The notes under the pieces were generated by a model. It was not told the origin of the DNA and did not search any database. It was given only the letters and a program-made list of their open reading frames with translations. Positions 18,462 through 26,895 of a stretch of DNA of 64,000 nucleotides are shown one piece after another. This stretch comes from Ruegeria haliotis. GTDB taxonomy: Bacteria > Pseudomonadota > Alphaproteobacteria > Rhodobacterales > Rhodobacteraceae. The translations under genes were made by a program, and so were the position numbers. Where the stretch lies: contig NZ_JABXWT010000014.1 in assembly GCF_013377785.1 (NCBI RefSeq), positions 54,681-118,680 of the forward strand. Reading direction: 5' to 3'. The first letter of the stretch is position 1, and every line of letters begins with the position of its first letter.

Positions 18462-20366
18462 ATGAATTTGGAAATCACCGAACAGCGCATCAAGGCGATG
18501 ACAACCGCCGGTCTGAATCTGATCGGTCAGGCCCTTTCCATTTATGACAGTAAGTTGCGGTTGGTGCTCAGCAATCGACGCTTCCAAGAGATGTTTGATC
18601 TGCCGGATGATCTGGTACGGCCCGGGGCCTTGTTTCGCGATACCATCAATTTTCTTGCCAGCCGTGGTGAGTATGGCGAGGAAGAAGGTATCGAAGACAT
18701 CGTGGCTCTGCGTGTCGATCAGGCCCTTGCGTTCGAACCTCATTATATGGAACGCGTTCGACCCAATGGGCAAGTGGTGTCCATCGAAGGTGCGCCGCTG
18801 CCTCAAGGTGGTTGGGTTGCAGTCTATACCGATATAACGGGAACCAAACGCGCCGAAAATCTGCTGCGCGCGCGGTCCGAAGAATTATCGGGGCAACTGC
18901 TGAGCCACGCCGAGGAATTGTCTGCCACCAACCGAAAGCTGGCGGCGACCATAACCGCTCTGGAAGAGGCAAAGCGGGAACTCACCGAGATCGAAGCGCG
19001 CACGCGCATGACGACCGAGATGATGCCCGCCCATATCGCGCATCTTGATGGTAACGGGCTGTATGATTACTCGAACCGGCGCCTCAGTTCCGTTATGCCG
19101 GGGCGCCCGTCCGAGATTCTGGGTCTCCATATTTCCCAAGCATTGGGAGCAGCCGCCTTTCGCCGAGTCGAATCTTTTTTGCAAAAGGCATATGACGGCG
19201 AAACTTCGGTCTTTGAGTTTACAGAGGATCACGATTCCCGCCGAATTCGGGCTTCGTTCACCCCGGATGGGACAGGGGGCGTATACGTAATGTCTGTGGA
19301 CATTACCGAAGAGACCCAGGCCCGAGTCGCGCTGCAGCAAACCCGCCGCCGTGAGATGGCCGCGCAAATGACCAGCGGATTGGCGCATGACTTTTCCAAC
19401 CTGTTGACCATCATTTTGGGCATGCAGGCCAGACTGGACAAAATGGGTATCCCAGACGACGCCCGTGAGCTTGTGACGGCCACCCGGCAAACGGCGCGAA
19501 GGGGAGGGCAATTGCTGAACCGGATTGCGGATATGACCGGCAACCGGACGCCTCAGCCGCAGGCAACTGATATGCGTGGTCTTTTAGAGGATCTGCGGGT
19601 TCTGGCCTCACCCTCACTGCCGCGCGGGATGGGGCTGTCTGTGATCAATACACTGCCGGACCAAGCGCTGATGCTGGATCCCGGAATGGTACAGGATGCT
19701 CTGTTGAACCTCGTGTTGAATGCGCGTGATGCCTGTGGCAGCACCGGTCAGATCACCATCAGCGCCCATGCTATTGGGGCAATTTGGGTTGAGATCACCG
19801 TATCCGACACAGGTCCCGGCTTTTCCTCTGATGCGTTGGAGAAGGCATTGAATCCGTTTTTTACCACCAAAGGCAGCGAAGGCTCCGGCCTGGGTCTGCC
19901 AATGGTGTATGACACGGTCAAGCTGGCCGGTGGTGATCTTAATTTGCGCAACACTCCGTCTGGCGCTTCCGTTGTGCTGCGCCTGCCTTATCGCCCTGCG
20001 GCCCCGGTTCAGGACGGGCTGGTGCTATTGGTCGAGGACAATAATGATCTGCGCGGTCAGTTCCGCGACATGTTGGTGGATTTGGGCTTTTCGGTGATCG
20101 AGGCGACCTCGGTGGATGAGGCGCAGGCCCTGATCGCGGATATCGCGGATATTGCCCTGGTTCTGTCCGATATCCGATTGGAAGGGTCAGAGACTGGCCT
20201 TGATCTGCTGACACAACTGAGAAACGGACCGCCGTGTATTCTGATGACCTCCCTACCATATTCTGATCCGTTGCATCGACAGGCGCTTGCTATGGCCCCA
20301 GTGTTGCGCAAACCGTTTACGCGGGCCCAATTGTCCGCGCTGATCCGAACCGAGGCGACCTCATGA
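18462..20366 (+). CDS. Soluble PAS hybrid sensor histidine kinase
   Basis: 634 residues; GGGGAGG precedes the ATG. No membrane helix is visible. Order: PAS-like sensor (about 15-125; SIYDSKLRLVLSNRRFQEMF), a coiled coil (about 130-180), a second PAS (about 185-290), dimerisation domain with GLAHDFSNLLTIILG (His about 309), ATPase with N box LNLVLNARDAC, DTGPGF and GSGLGLPMV, and a receiver (about 515-634) with phospho-acceptor in LSDIRL (Asp about 570) and LRKPF. It overlaps the response regulator gene by four bases. The signal is cytoplasmic and unknown. Confidence 0.92.
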   Translation: MNLEITEQRIKAMTTAGLNLIGQALSIYDSKLRLVLSNRRFQEMFDLPDDLVRPGALFRDTINFLASRGEYGEEEGIEDIVALRVDQALAFEPHYMERVRPNGQVVSIEGAPLPQGGWVAVYTDITGTKRAENLLRARSEELSGQLLSHAEELSATNRKLAATITALEEAKRELTEIEARTRMTTEMMPAHIAHLDGNGLYDYSNRRLSSVMPGRPSEILGLHISQALGAAAFRRVESFLQKAYDGETSVFEFTEDHDSRRIRASFTPDGTGGVYVMSVDITEETQARVALQQTRRREMAAQMTSGLAHDFSNLLTIILGMQARLDKMGIPDDARELVTATRQTARRGGQLLNRIADMTGNRTPQPQATDMRGLLEDLRVLASPSLPRGMGLSVINTLPDQALMLDPGMVQDALLNLVLNARDACGSTGQITISAHAIGAIWVEITVSDTGPGFSSDALEKALNPFFTTKGSEGSGLGLPMVYDTVKLAGGDLNLRNTPSGASVVLRLPYRPAAPVQDGLVLLVEDNNDLRGQFRDMLVDLGFSVIEATSVDEAQALIADIADIALVLSDIRLEGSETGLDLLTQLRNGPPCILMTSLPYSDPLHRQALAMAPVLRKPFTRAQLSALIRTEATS

Positions 20367-21064
20367 CCCAACCGCTGGTGACCATTCTTGATGATGAGCC
20401 CGATGTCCGTCGCATCCTGACCGAGGCGTTGGAGGATGCCGGTTTCCGAACACAGAGCTTTTCTCGTGCACGGGAGTTTGAGGCCGCGCTGAATCGCGTG
20501 ACGCCTGATGTTTGCCTTGTTGACCTGTCGTTGCCGGATACGGACGGGCTGGCGCTGGTTCATCGGTTGGCACTGGAACAGGGTGCGGCGGTGATCATTA
20601 TTTCAGGGCGCGCGCAGGTTCAGGATCGCGTGACGGGTCTGGAGCTTGGGGCAGATGATTACATTACCAAACCCTTTGACCCGGCTGAAGTCGTTGCGCG
20701 CATACGCGCCAGGTTGCGATCCCCTCGTGGACAGACCGCACATTCGGATGTTGCTGAATTCAACGACTGGATTGCGCATTTTGACCGGTACGTTCTAGAG
20801 GATGGCACCGGTACAGAAACTCCGTTCAGCCATGCTGAAGGAGAAGTTTTGCGTCTGTTTCTGGAAAGCCCAAAACGGTTGATCAGTCGCGCCCAGATGC
20901 AGGAATCGCTAGGTGGTGCGGCAGGAGACAGTTTTGACCGGGCAATGGATGTCCGAATCTCGCGGCTTCGGACCAAGCTTGGCGAAGATCCGAAGAATCC
21001 GCGCTTGATCAAGACAATCTATGGTGCCGGCTACATTTTTGTGGGAGATGTGGAATGGCGATGA
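20363..21064 (+). CDS. OmpR/PhoB-type response regulator
   Basis: 233 residues. Receiver domain: LDDEPDVRR, phospho-acceptor in CLVDLSLPD (Asp54), IIISGR and ITKPFDP. A winged-helix DNA-binding domain follows (about 130-233; FSHAEGEVLRLFLESPKRLISR and KTIYGAGYIF at the end). It is translationally coupled to the hybrid kinase (ATGA) and is its cognate regulator. The target genes are unknown; the upstream AspT-AspD pair is one possibility. Confidence 0.93.
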   Translation: MTQPLVTILDDEPDVRRILTEALEDAGFRTQSFSRAREFEAALNRVTPDVCLVDLSLPDTDGLALVHRLALEQGAAVIIISGRAQVQDRVTGLELGADDYITKPFDPAEVVARIRARLRSPRGQTAHSDVAEFNDWIAHFDRYVLEDGTGTETPFSHAEGEVLRLFLESPKRLISRAQMQESLGGAAGDSFDRAMDVRISRLRTKLGEDPKNPRLIKTIYGAGYIFVGDVEWR

Positions 21065-21225
21065 AGAAGCCACTAGGTTTGGTGGTACAGCCTTCCCATT
21101 CATGGAAAACTCCGCTCAGATTGATATGCCATGGCAATGATCAAGGGCTGATGTCTCAGCCGTTTACTAACGTATGGTCATATTGAGCGCAGAATTGCGC
21201 GAATTGATTGTGCTACGTGCTTTTG

Positions 21226-22536
21226 CTACTCGCGCAGCGCTTGATCTTTGATCTTCACGACGGGTTGAACCAAGTAGTCCAATACTGACTTGCGACCGGA
21301 CAGAATATCCACTTCGGCGATCATGCCTGGAATGATTTCAACAGCAATTCCTTTGCCGTCCAGCATCGTGTTGGTCGTGCGGATTTCAACCACAAAAACC
21401 TCTTCGTCATTACGCTCGGACCGGGTGATGGTGTCTGCGCCAATTCGAATGATCTCACCGTCCAACCCCCCGTACCGCGCAAAATCATAGGCCGTTATCT
21501 TTACCTTTACCGGCTGACCCGCCCGCAAGAAGGCGATATCCTCAGGGCGCACATAGGCTTCGACCAGTAGCGTGTCGTCCAGAGGCACGATTTCGATCAG
21601 GTCCTCTCCGCTACGCGCAAGGCCACCTATTGTTGTCCCGTGTATTCGATTGACGATCCCCCGAACCGGGGATCGAACCTGCGCGCGCGAAGCCCGGTCG
21701 CGTAAAGCGGGAAGGACAGGTTGCAATGCCGCGAGTTCTGCCGTTGCCAATGCCAAATCCGTCAGCGCAGCACTGCGGAATCGGATGCGCGTGGCAAGAA
21801 TACGATCGTCTATCTCGCCCAGACCAGTTTTCAGCCTGTTGGTCACAGCCTCAGCCCTGACTTTGCGACCCTTCCATTCCGCTTCGCTACGGCGTAATGC
21901 CAACAAAGTCGTTGCCGGTTCCATCTGCCGCTCGACCAGCGGGGCCATAATTGCGCGCTCCTCAGCCAATACGATGAGCGTTTCGTCCGCGGTCACACGA
22001 TCCACCAGGCCTTCTTCATACTCACGATGCCGCTGTTGCCTTTGGCGCTCTAGGATGGCAATTTCAGCGCGCAACTCCGCCTGTCGCCCTTGGTACAGTG
22101 CGGTTTCAGAACGCACGACATCCGGTGCACCCTTGATCAGCTGTGCGTCAAATTTCAGATCGGTTTCATCAATTTCTGCCTGTAAACGCTGCGCCCGCGC
22201 CATAAGGCCAAAAGCGCGCTGTTGTTCCTGGCTTAGCTGACTGTCGATCTGTGTTGTATCCAGTTCCATCAGCAATGCGCCTTTGGCTACCACCTGACCT
22301 TCGCGAACATGCAAAGATTGCAGCACACCCGGTTCAGTCGCCTCGATCAGCTGTACATCTCCAGATGGCACGATCCGCCCATCCACGCGCGTTACATCGT
22401 CCAGCTCTGTTACATAGGCCCATAATCCGGCTGCCAACAGACAAGACAGGATCACCAGCAGCAGGAGCGAGCCGCGCAAAGGTGAACGTCCGTGCATTTC
22501 ACGCGCCAGAGCGGCCAGATCAGGATGCTGCGACAT
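21226..22536 (-). CDS. HlyD-family type I secretion membrane fusion protein
   Basis: 436 residues. One membrane helix at about 22-42 (LLLLVILSCLLAAGLW), then TELDDVTRVDGRIVPSGDVQ typical of HlyD/PrtE adaptors, a long coiled coil (about 95-285) and a C-terminal beta domain with VRSPVRGIVNRI and the closing LDYLVQPVVKIKDQALRE. It links the inner-membrane ABC protein to the TolC protein. Last gene of the secretion operon, overlapping the ABC gene by 17 bases. Confidence 0.93.
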   Translation of the reverse strand: MSQHPDLAALAREMHGRSPLRGSLLLLVILSCLLAAGLWAYVTELDDVTRVDGRIVPSGDVQLIEATEPGVLQSLHVREGQVVAKGALLMELDTTQIDSQLSQEQQRAFGLMARAQRLQAEIDETDLKFDAQLIKGAPDVVRSETALYQGRQAELRAEIAILERQRQQRHREYEEGLVDRVTADETLIVLAEERAIMAPLVERQMEPATTLLALRRSEAEWKGRKVRAEAVTNRLKTGLGEIDDRILATRIRFRSAALTDLALATAELAALQPVLPALRDRASRAQVRSPVRGIVNRIHGTTIGGLARSGEDLIEIVPLDDTLLVEAYVRPEDIAFLRAGQPVKVKITAYDFARYGGLDGEIIRIGADTITRSERNDEEVFVVEIRTTNTMLDGKGIAVEIIPGMIAEVDILSGRKSVLDYLVQPVVKIKDQALRE

Positions 22537-24667
22537 TTAGGTGCCTTCCCGTACGGCGTGTGTGTTGTGTCAGTAGGCTTTTGGGACCATCCGCACCGAT
22601 CTTACCGCCTTCGATGACAATTACGCGGTCGACGAGGTTCAGTAAGCTTGTCCTATGTGTGACAATCACCATGGTTGTGTCTTGGGTGGCTTGTTTGAGA
22701 CGTTGGATGACCTGTGCCTCGGTCTTGACATCCATTGCGCTGGTTGGCTCATCAAGCAGCAGAACCGGAGGTCGCCCGATCAGCGCGCGCGCCAAGGCGA
22801 TAGCTTGCTTTTGTCCACCCGAAAGTCCCTCTCCGCGCTCAGCAATTCTCAGGTCATAACCACAGGGGTTGTTCGCCACAAAATTTTCCACTCCCGCTAC
22901 ACGGCCAGCTTCGATCAGATCTTCGTCACGCGGACGTATCGCGCCGCTGGCAATGTTTTCCCGTACCGAACCGGAAAATAGCCAGACATCCTGCAACACC
23001 GATCCGATGTTGCGGCGCAGGTCGCCCGGGTCAATCTGGCGAATATCCAAACCATCCAGTAATACGGATCCGACGCGCGGCGTGTATAGCCCCAGTAGAA
23101 GCCGTGCAATTGTACTTTTCCCAGAGCCGATTTGACCTAGAATTGCTACCTTTTCACCGGGGTTTATTGTGAATGACACTCCGTTCAGCGTGTCTTCGCT
23201 CTGATCCGGGTAGGAAAAATGAACATTGCTAAAGGAAATCCGCCCGTTGAAGCCAGAACGATTGATCCAGTTGCGCCCGGCGGGCCGTTCGCTTTCGGCT
23301 TGCATCAACGTGTTGAGGTTTCGATACGCACTGCGCGCCTGATTGACCCGGGTGAGGGTCTGAGCCAATTGGCCAAGCGGTGCCAGCGCACGGCCGGTCA
23401 GCATGACAGATGCAACAAGCGCACCCATGCTCGCCTGACCTTCTGTGACCAAAAATACACCATAGAAAACGATCAGAACCTGAGCCGCCTGTTGCGTGAA
23501 CCCGGTTAGATTAAGAGCAAATTGTGTGACTGCCCGACTGCGCGCGCTATGCGCGGATTGCTGCTCGATGGCCTTTTCCCATCTGGTGCGCATTTGCCGT
23601 CCGGCGGCCGTAGTTTTGATGGTCTCGAGACCAGAGACAGCCTCGATAAGAACCGATTGCTTGGATTGGCCATCGGCAAGGCTTTTGTCCGCCATGCGTG
23701 ACAGGATTGGTTGCACGGCCAGACCGGCCAGCAAAACAATCGGAACGGCCAGAGCGGGAATCAGAGCCAATGGCCCTCCGACCAGGTAAATTACAAAAAT
23801 GAACAAACCGATGAATGGCAGATCAACCACGGCTACCAGAGTCGCCGACGTAAAAAATTCTCGCAACGTTTCAAACTCGCGAACGGTACTGGTCATTGCA
23901 CCGGTGGATCCAGTGCGTGACTTCATCTGAATGTTGAGCAACTGGTCAAATACACGACGCCCCATGAACATATCCGCCCTTTGTCCTGCCCGGTCGATGA
24001 ACCCAGCCCTCAACAGTTTAAGAACAAAGTCGAACACCAACGCCAGGCACACTCCTGCCGTCAAGGCAATCAGAGATTCCGTCGCCTCGTTCGGCAGGAC
24101 GCGGTCATAAACAACCATGATGAAAACAGATGTAGACAGGCCCAGCAGATTGGCCAGCGCCGCCGCCAAGGCGACCTGCATGTAAGACCATCTGTTGGCT
24201 GAAAGGGCTGACCAGAACCAATGACTTGTTTGAGACACATCTCCTGTGGATATGTCATCGTTGTGATTACGGCGAAGTAAAATGGCATAGCCGGTATAAG
24301 TTAGTTTCAACTTGTCTTCGGGAATTTCGCCAATTCCTTCACCGAGCTCCGGATCAAAGATCAACAAAGTGCCGTTGGGTGTTCGTCCGTGGTAGACAAC
24401 AGCTCGGTTTCCGCCCAACAGCAGAATTGCCGGGGCCAAGCCGTCGTCAAAGGCGGCCAGATGCCGTTTGCCGTAACCGGCCTGCAATCCTGTCCGGTGT
24501 GCCACATCGATGATATCACGTACGGTCAGGTCGTCGTTTGAACCGGATTGCGCGGCATGCAACGAGGCAAGCGTTAGCGGTTGCTCAAGCGTGGCAGCCA
24601 CATTCAAAAGACAGGCCTCAAATGCGGTCAAACAAGATATTTCAGGAACAGCATTTGGTTTCGTCAT
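22520..24667 (-). CDS. Type I secretion ABC transporter with degenerate C39-like N-domain
   Basis: 715 residues. The N-terminal 140 residues have the C39 peptidase fold pattern (AVVYHGRTPNGTLLIFDPE) but lack the usual catalytic Cys context and His, so it is likely a substrate-docking C39-like domain. Six membrane helices lie at about 155-440. The nucleotide-binding domain has Walker A GQIGSGKST, signature LSGGQKQAIALARAL and Walker B VLLLDEPTSAMD. LapB/LssB-type exporters of giant adhesins share this layout. The start overlaps the tolC stop (TAATG). Confidence 0.93.
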   Translation of the reverse strand: MTKPNAVPEISCLTAFEACLLNVAATLEQPLTLASLHAAQSGSNDDLTVRDIIDVAHRTGLQAGYGKRHLAAFDDGLAPAILLLGGNRAVVYHGRTPNGTLLIFDPELGEGIGEIPEDKLKLTYTGYAILLRRNHNDDISTGDVSQTSHWFWSALSANRWSYMQVALAAALANLLGLSTSVFIMVVYDRVLPNEATESLIALTAGVCLALVFDFVLKLLRAGFIDRAGQRADMFMGRRVFDQLLNIQMKSRTGSTGAMTSTVREFETLREFFTSATLVAVVDLPFIGLFIFVIYLVGGPLALIPALAVPIVLLAGLAVQPILSRMADKSLADGQSKQSVLIEAVSGLETIKTTAAGRQMRTRWEKAIEQQSAHSARSRAVTQFALNLTGFTQQAAQVLIVFYGVFLVTEGQASMGALVASVMLTGRALAPLGQLAQTLTRVNQARSAYRNLNTLMQAESERPAGRNWINRSGFNGRISFSNVHFSYPDQSEDTLNGVSFTINPGEKVAILGQIGSGKSTIARLLLGLYTPRVGSVLLDGLDIRQIDPGDLRRNIGSVLQDVWLFSGSVRENIASGAIRPRDEDLIEAGRVAGVENFVANNPCGYDLRIAERGEGLSGGQKQAIALARALIGRPPVLLLDEPTSAMDVKTEAQVIQRLKQATQDTTMVIVTHRTSLLNLVDRVIVIEGGKIGADGPKSLLTQHTRRTGRHLNVAAS

Positions 24668-26007
24668 TACAGTCCACCCCAGGAGTTCAGCGAAATCCCA
24701 AGCAGGTCGAGAATATCTCCCGTCAAGCTGAGAGCTGCATAATTTGTCAGGAAAGAGCTTTGTTCCGCCAGGATAAACCGCTCCTGCGCATTCACATAGT
24801 CGCGCTGTGCATCCAGAATTTCAATTAAACTACGGCGCCCGATTGTGAATTGCGCGCGGGCTGCTGTGACGCTGTCCGCGTTGGCCTGCGACGCAACTCT
24901 GGCGGCGCGAAGTCGCTCAGCACCTGCTTTTTGATCCGATCGAATGAACTCTAGTTCGCGACGGATCTCGCGGATCAGGGACTCGCGTGCGAATTCTGCT
25001 TCCTTGACTTGTGCTTCGGCAGCGGCGATTGCGGCACGGCGTTGGCCGGTGCTGTCCAACTCGTAGTTAAAGGAAAGATCCACTCCGAAATTGGCGTCGC
25101 TGCTGTCGTCCTGATTGGCGAAAGCGGCGACGCGTACATCCGGCTGGCGGCGTGCCTGTGTGGCGACCCACTCAGCCTTGGCCGCCATCAAACTGGCGTT
25201 GGCGCGTCGAATCTGGGGGCTGTCCATTACGATTTGAGTGTCACTGCGCGTCAGATCTGGGGCTGGCACAGGTGCCGGTAATACACCGGGCGCAGTTCCG
25301 AACACTTCGCGAAACCGGGCCTCGGCGCGGTCGACTCGGGCCTTGGCATCGGCGAACCGGGTGCGGGCGTCAGCCATGCGAGACCTGGCCGTCAAGACGT
25401 CCGCGTTTGATCCGGCACCACTTGCCGCGCGATCAGAGATCTGGCGTACCAATGCTTCATGTACAGCGACATTCTGGGCGGTTATGTCCAGAATTTTACG
25501 ACGATCCAAAACAAAGACATAGGTTTCTACAGCCGCAAGCGCAGTTGCGGCGGCCGTCTGCAATTGATTGCCGCGGCTTTCCAATAGGCGTGCCCGAGCA
25601 GCTGCCAGATCGCCCGAGGCCGCTCCGCCATCGTACACCAGCTGCGACACGCGTAGATAGGGCGATACATCTGCGATATCCGACTCGATACGCTCAGATC
25701 GCGCGTTTATGCCCAGTGAGACTTGTGGCAAAAATGCGCCTTTGGCCGCGTCCTTATTGGCGTTGGCGATCTCCATTCTGGTGTCGCTTTGTACGAGGTT
25801 TGGACTGGTTTCCACGGCTGAGCGCACCCTTTTTCCAAACTCGCTTCGGGTAAGGTTTGCTGAGGGTCGCGTTGCGCCCGCACCTGTCGTACTGGCAGAA
25901 AACGATGCCTCAACCGCCGACAGATCCGGCGGCGTTGCGCAAGCGGAAATCTGAACCGTCATGAGCAAAACGGCCAGCCGCTGAAGAACGTGTTCAAACA
26001 TCGGCAT
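24667..26007 (-). CDS. TolC-family outer-membrane secretion channel
   Basis: 446 residues from ATG 26007, preceded by GGAGAGATTCC; a longer frame to 26103 lies inside sapC and lacks a signal. The N-terminus is a lipoprotein-like signal (LLMTVQISAC). The body holds alternating helical segments of two TolC repeats, for example SLGINARSERI and the C-terminal IGRRSLIEILDAQRDYVNAQERF. It forms the outer-membrane tunnel of the type I system. It overlaps sapC by 14 bases and is followed by the ABC and HlyD genes. Confidence 0.92.
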   Translation of the reverse strand: MPMFEHVLQRLAVLLMTVQISACATPPDLSAVEASFSASTTGAGATRPSANLTRSEFGKRVRSAVETSPNLVQSDTRMEIANANKDAAKGAFLPQVSLGINARSERIESDIADVSPYLRVSQLVYDGGAASGDLAAARARLLESRGNQLQTAAATALAAVETYVFVLDRRKILDITAQNVAVHEALVRQISDRAASGAGSNADVLTARSRMADARTRFADAKARVDRAEARFREVFGTAPGVLPAPVPAPDLTRSDTQIVMDSPQIRRANASLMAAKAEWVATQARRQPDVRVAAFANQDDSSDANFGVDLSFNYELDSTGQRRAAIAAAEAQVKEAEFARESLIREIRRELEFIRSDQKAGAERLRAARVASQANADSVTAARAQFTIGRRSLIEILDAQRDYVNAQERFILAEQSSFLTNYAALSLTGDILDLLGISLNSWGGL

Positions 26008-26836
26008 GGAATCTCTCCGGTTCGTGGAATGCGAACATCTCTTCGGTTTGCTGTGCGGATGCCATTGCATCCAGGAAACCGGAAACATCCGAAAGTTCGC
26101 CACTTTTGGGATGCGGGCTATGCTGCCTTGCCTGTTGTTGAGCTCGCATCAGCCAGGCCGTGTGAGAGAGAGAAACCTGATGCGCATGTATCAAACGCAG
26201 GGCTTCGCTGTTTGTCAGAACCGCCTTCTGGGCTTGTGGTAGGTCCCGGAGCGCCCTCGAATTGATACCCAGCAGTCCGGGCGGATATTCCATCCCCAGG
26301 TGTCGGGTCAGGGGGGTAAACAATTTCATCCCATCTATGATGCGACACAGTTCGAACGTTTCGTCAGCAGCCACTGTACGGGCCTGAAAGAAAGCTAGAA
26401 TCTTTTGCAATTCAGGTGTCAGTTCGCCTGTTGGATCAAAAAAGGCCTCGTCGGTTGGATCGTCTGTCAAAAGGCCAAGGGTTTCATCAACCAACAATTG
26501 GAGCTGGGTTTTGGGTTCGTTTTCGCACGCCTTGACCCGACTGACGTGAAACGGGGGGCAGCGCAGGGCGGATGGTACATAGGGTGCCAGCCATGCCCCG
26601 TCGCCCGAAACAAAAGGTGTTGAAGATTCCGGGATCAAAGACAGTATGGCCACAGGTTCGTGCCCCTCTGCTACGGACCTGAATGCGATCGGCAATGCAG
26701 CCGCTATCTGAAGTATTTCCGTCTCTACCACTGGGCAATCGGTGACGTTTCGCGCGAACTCATACGAAGTAAAACGTCGCCAAAACCGATGCCCGTGCCT
26801 TGGATAGCTGATTGGAGTTAAGCCATTCTGCGCCAT
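25994..26836 (-). CDS. SapC-family protein
   Basis: 280 residues, soluble, no signal peptide. Features of SapC-like proteins are FARNVTDCPVVETEILQIA at about 28-47, PVAILSL, WLAPYVPSALRCPPFHV and the C-terminal FHEPERFHADV. SapC proteins accompany surface-layer and type I secreted proteins, but their action is not established. It lies between the secreted adhesin and its TolC channel, so a role in handling or secretion of that adhesin is likely. Confidence 0.87.
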   Translation of the reverse strand: MAQNGLTPISYPRHGHRFWRRFTSYEFARNVTDCPVVETEILQIAAALPIAFRSVAEGHEPVAILSLIPESSTPFVSGDGAWLAPYVPSALRCPPFHVSRVKACENEPKTQLQLLVDETLGLLTDDPTDEAFFDPTGELTPELQKILAFFQARTVAADETFELCRIIDGMKLFTPLTRHLGMEYPPGLLGINSRALRDLPQAQKAVLTNSEALRLIHAHQVSLSHTAWLMRAQQQARQHSPHPKSGELSDVSGFLDAMASAQQTEEMFAFHEPERFHADV

Positions 26837-26895
26837 AACTGCCTCATAAGATTTGCGTGACCCTTTGTGATTTAAAAGTTCGGCTGCGGGCTTGC

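Noticed and set aside
21659..21682. tRNA T-arm-like sequence (minus strand GGTTCGATCCCCGG)
   Set aside because: It lies within the HlyD coding frame (RAQVRSPVRGIVN) and has no acceptor stem.
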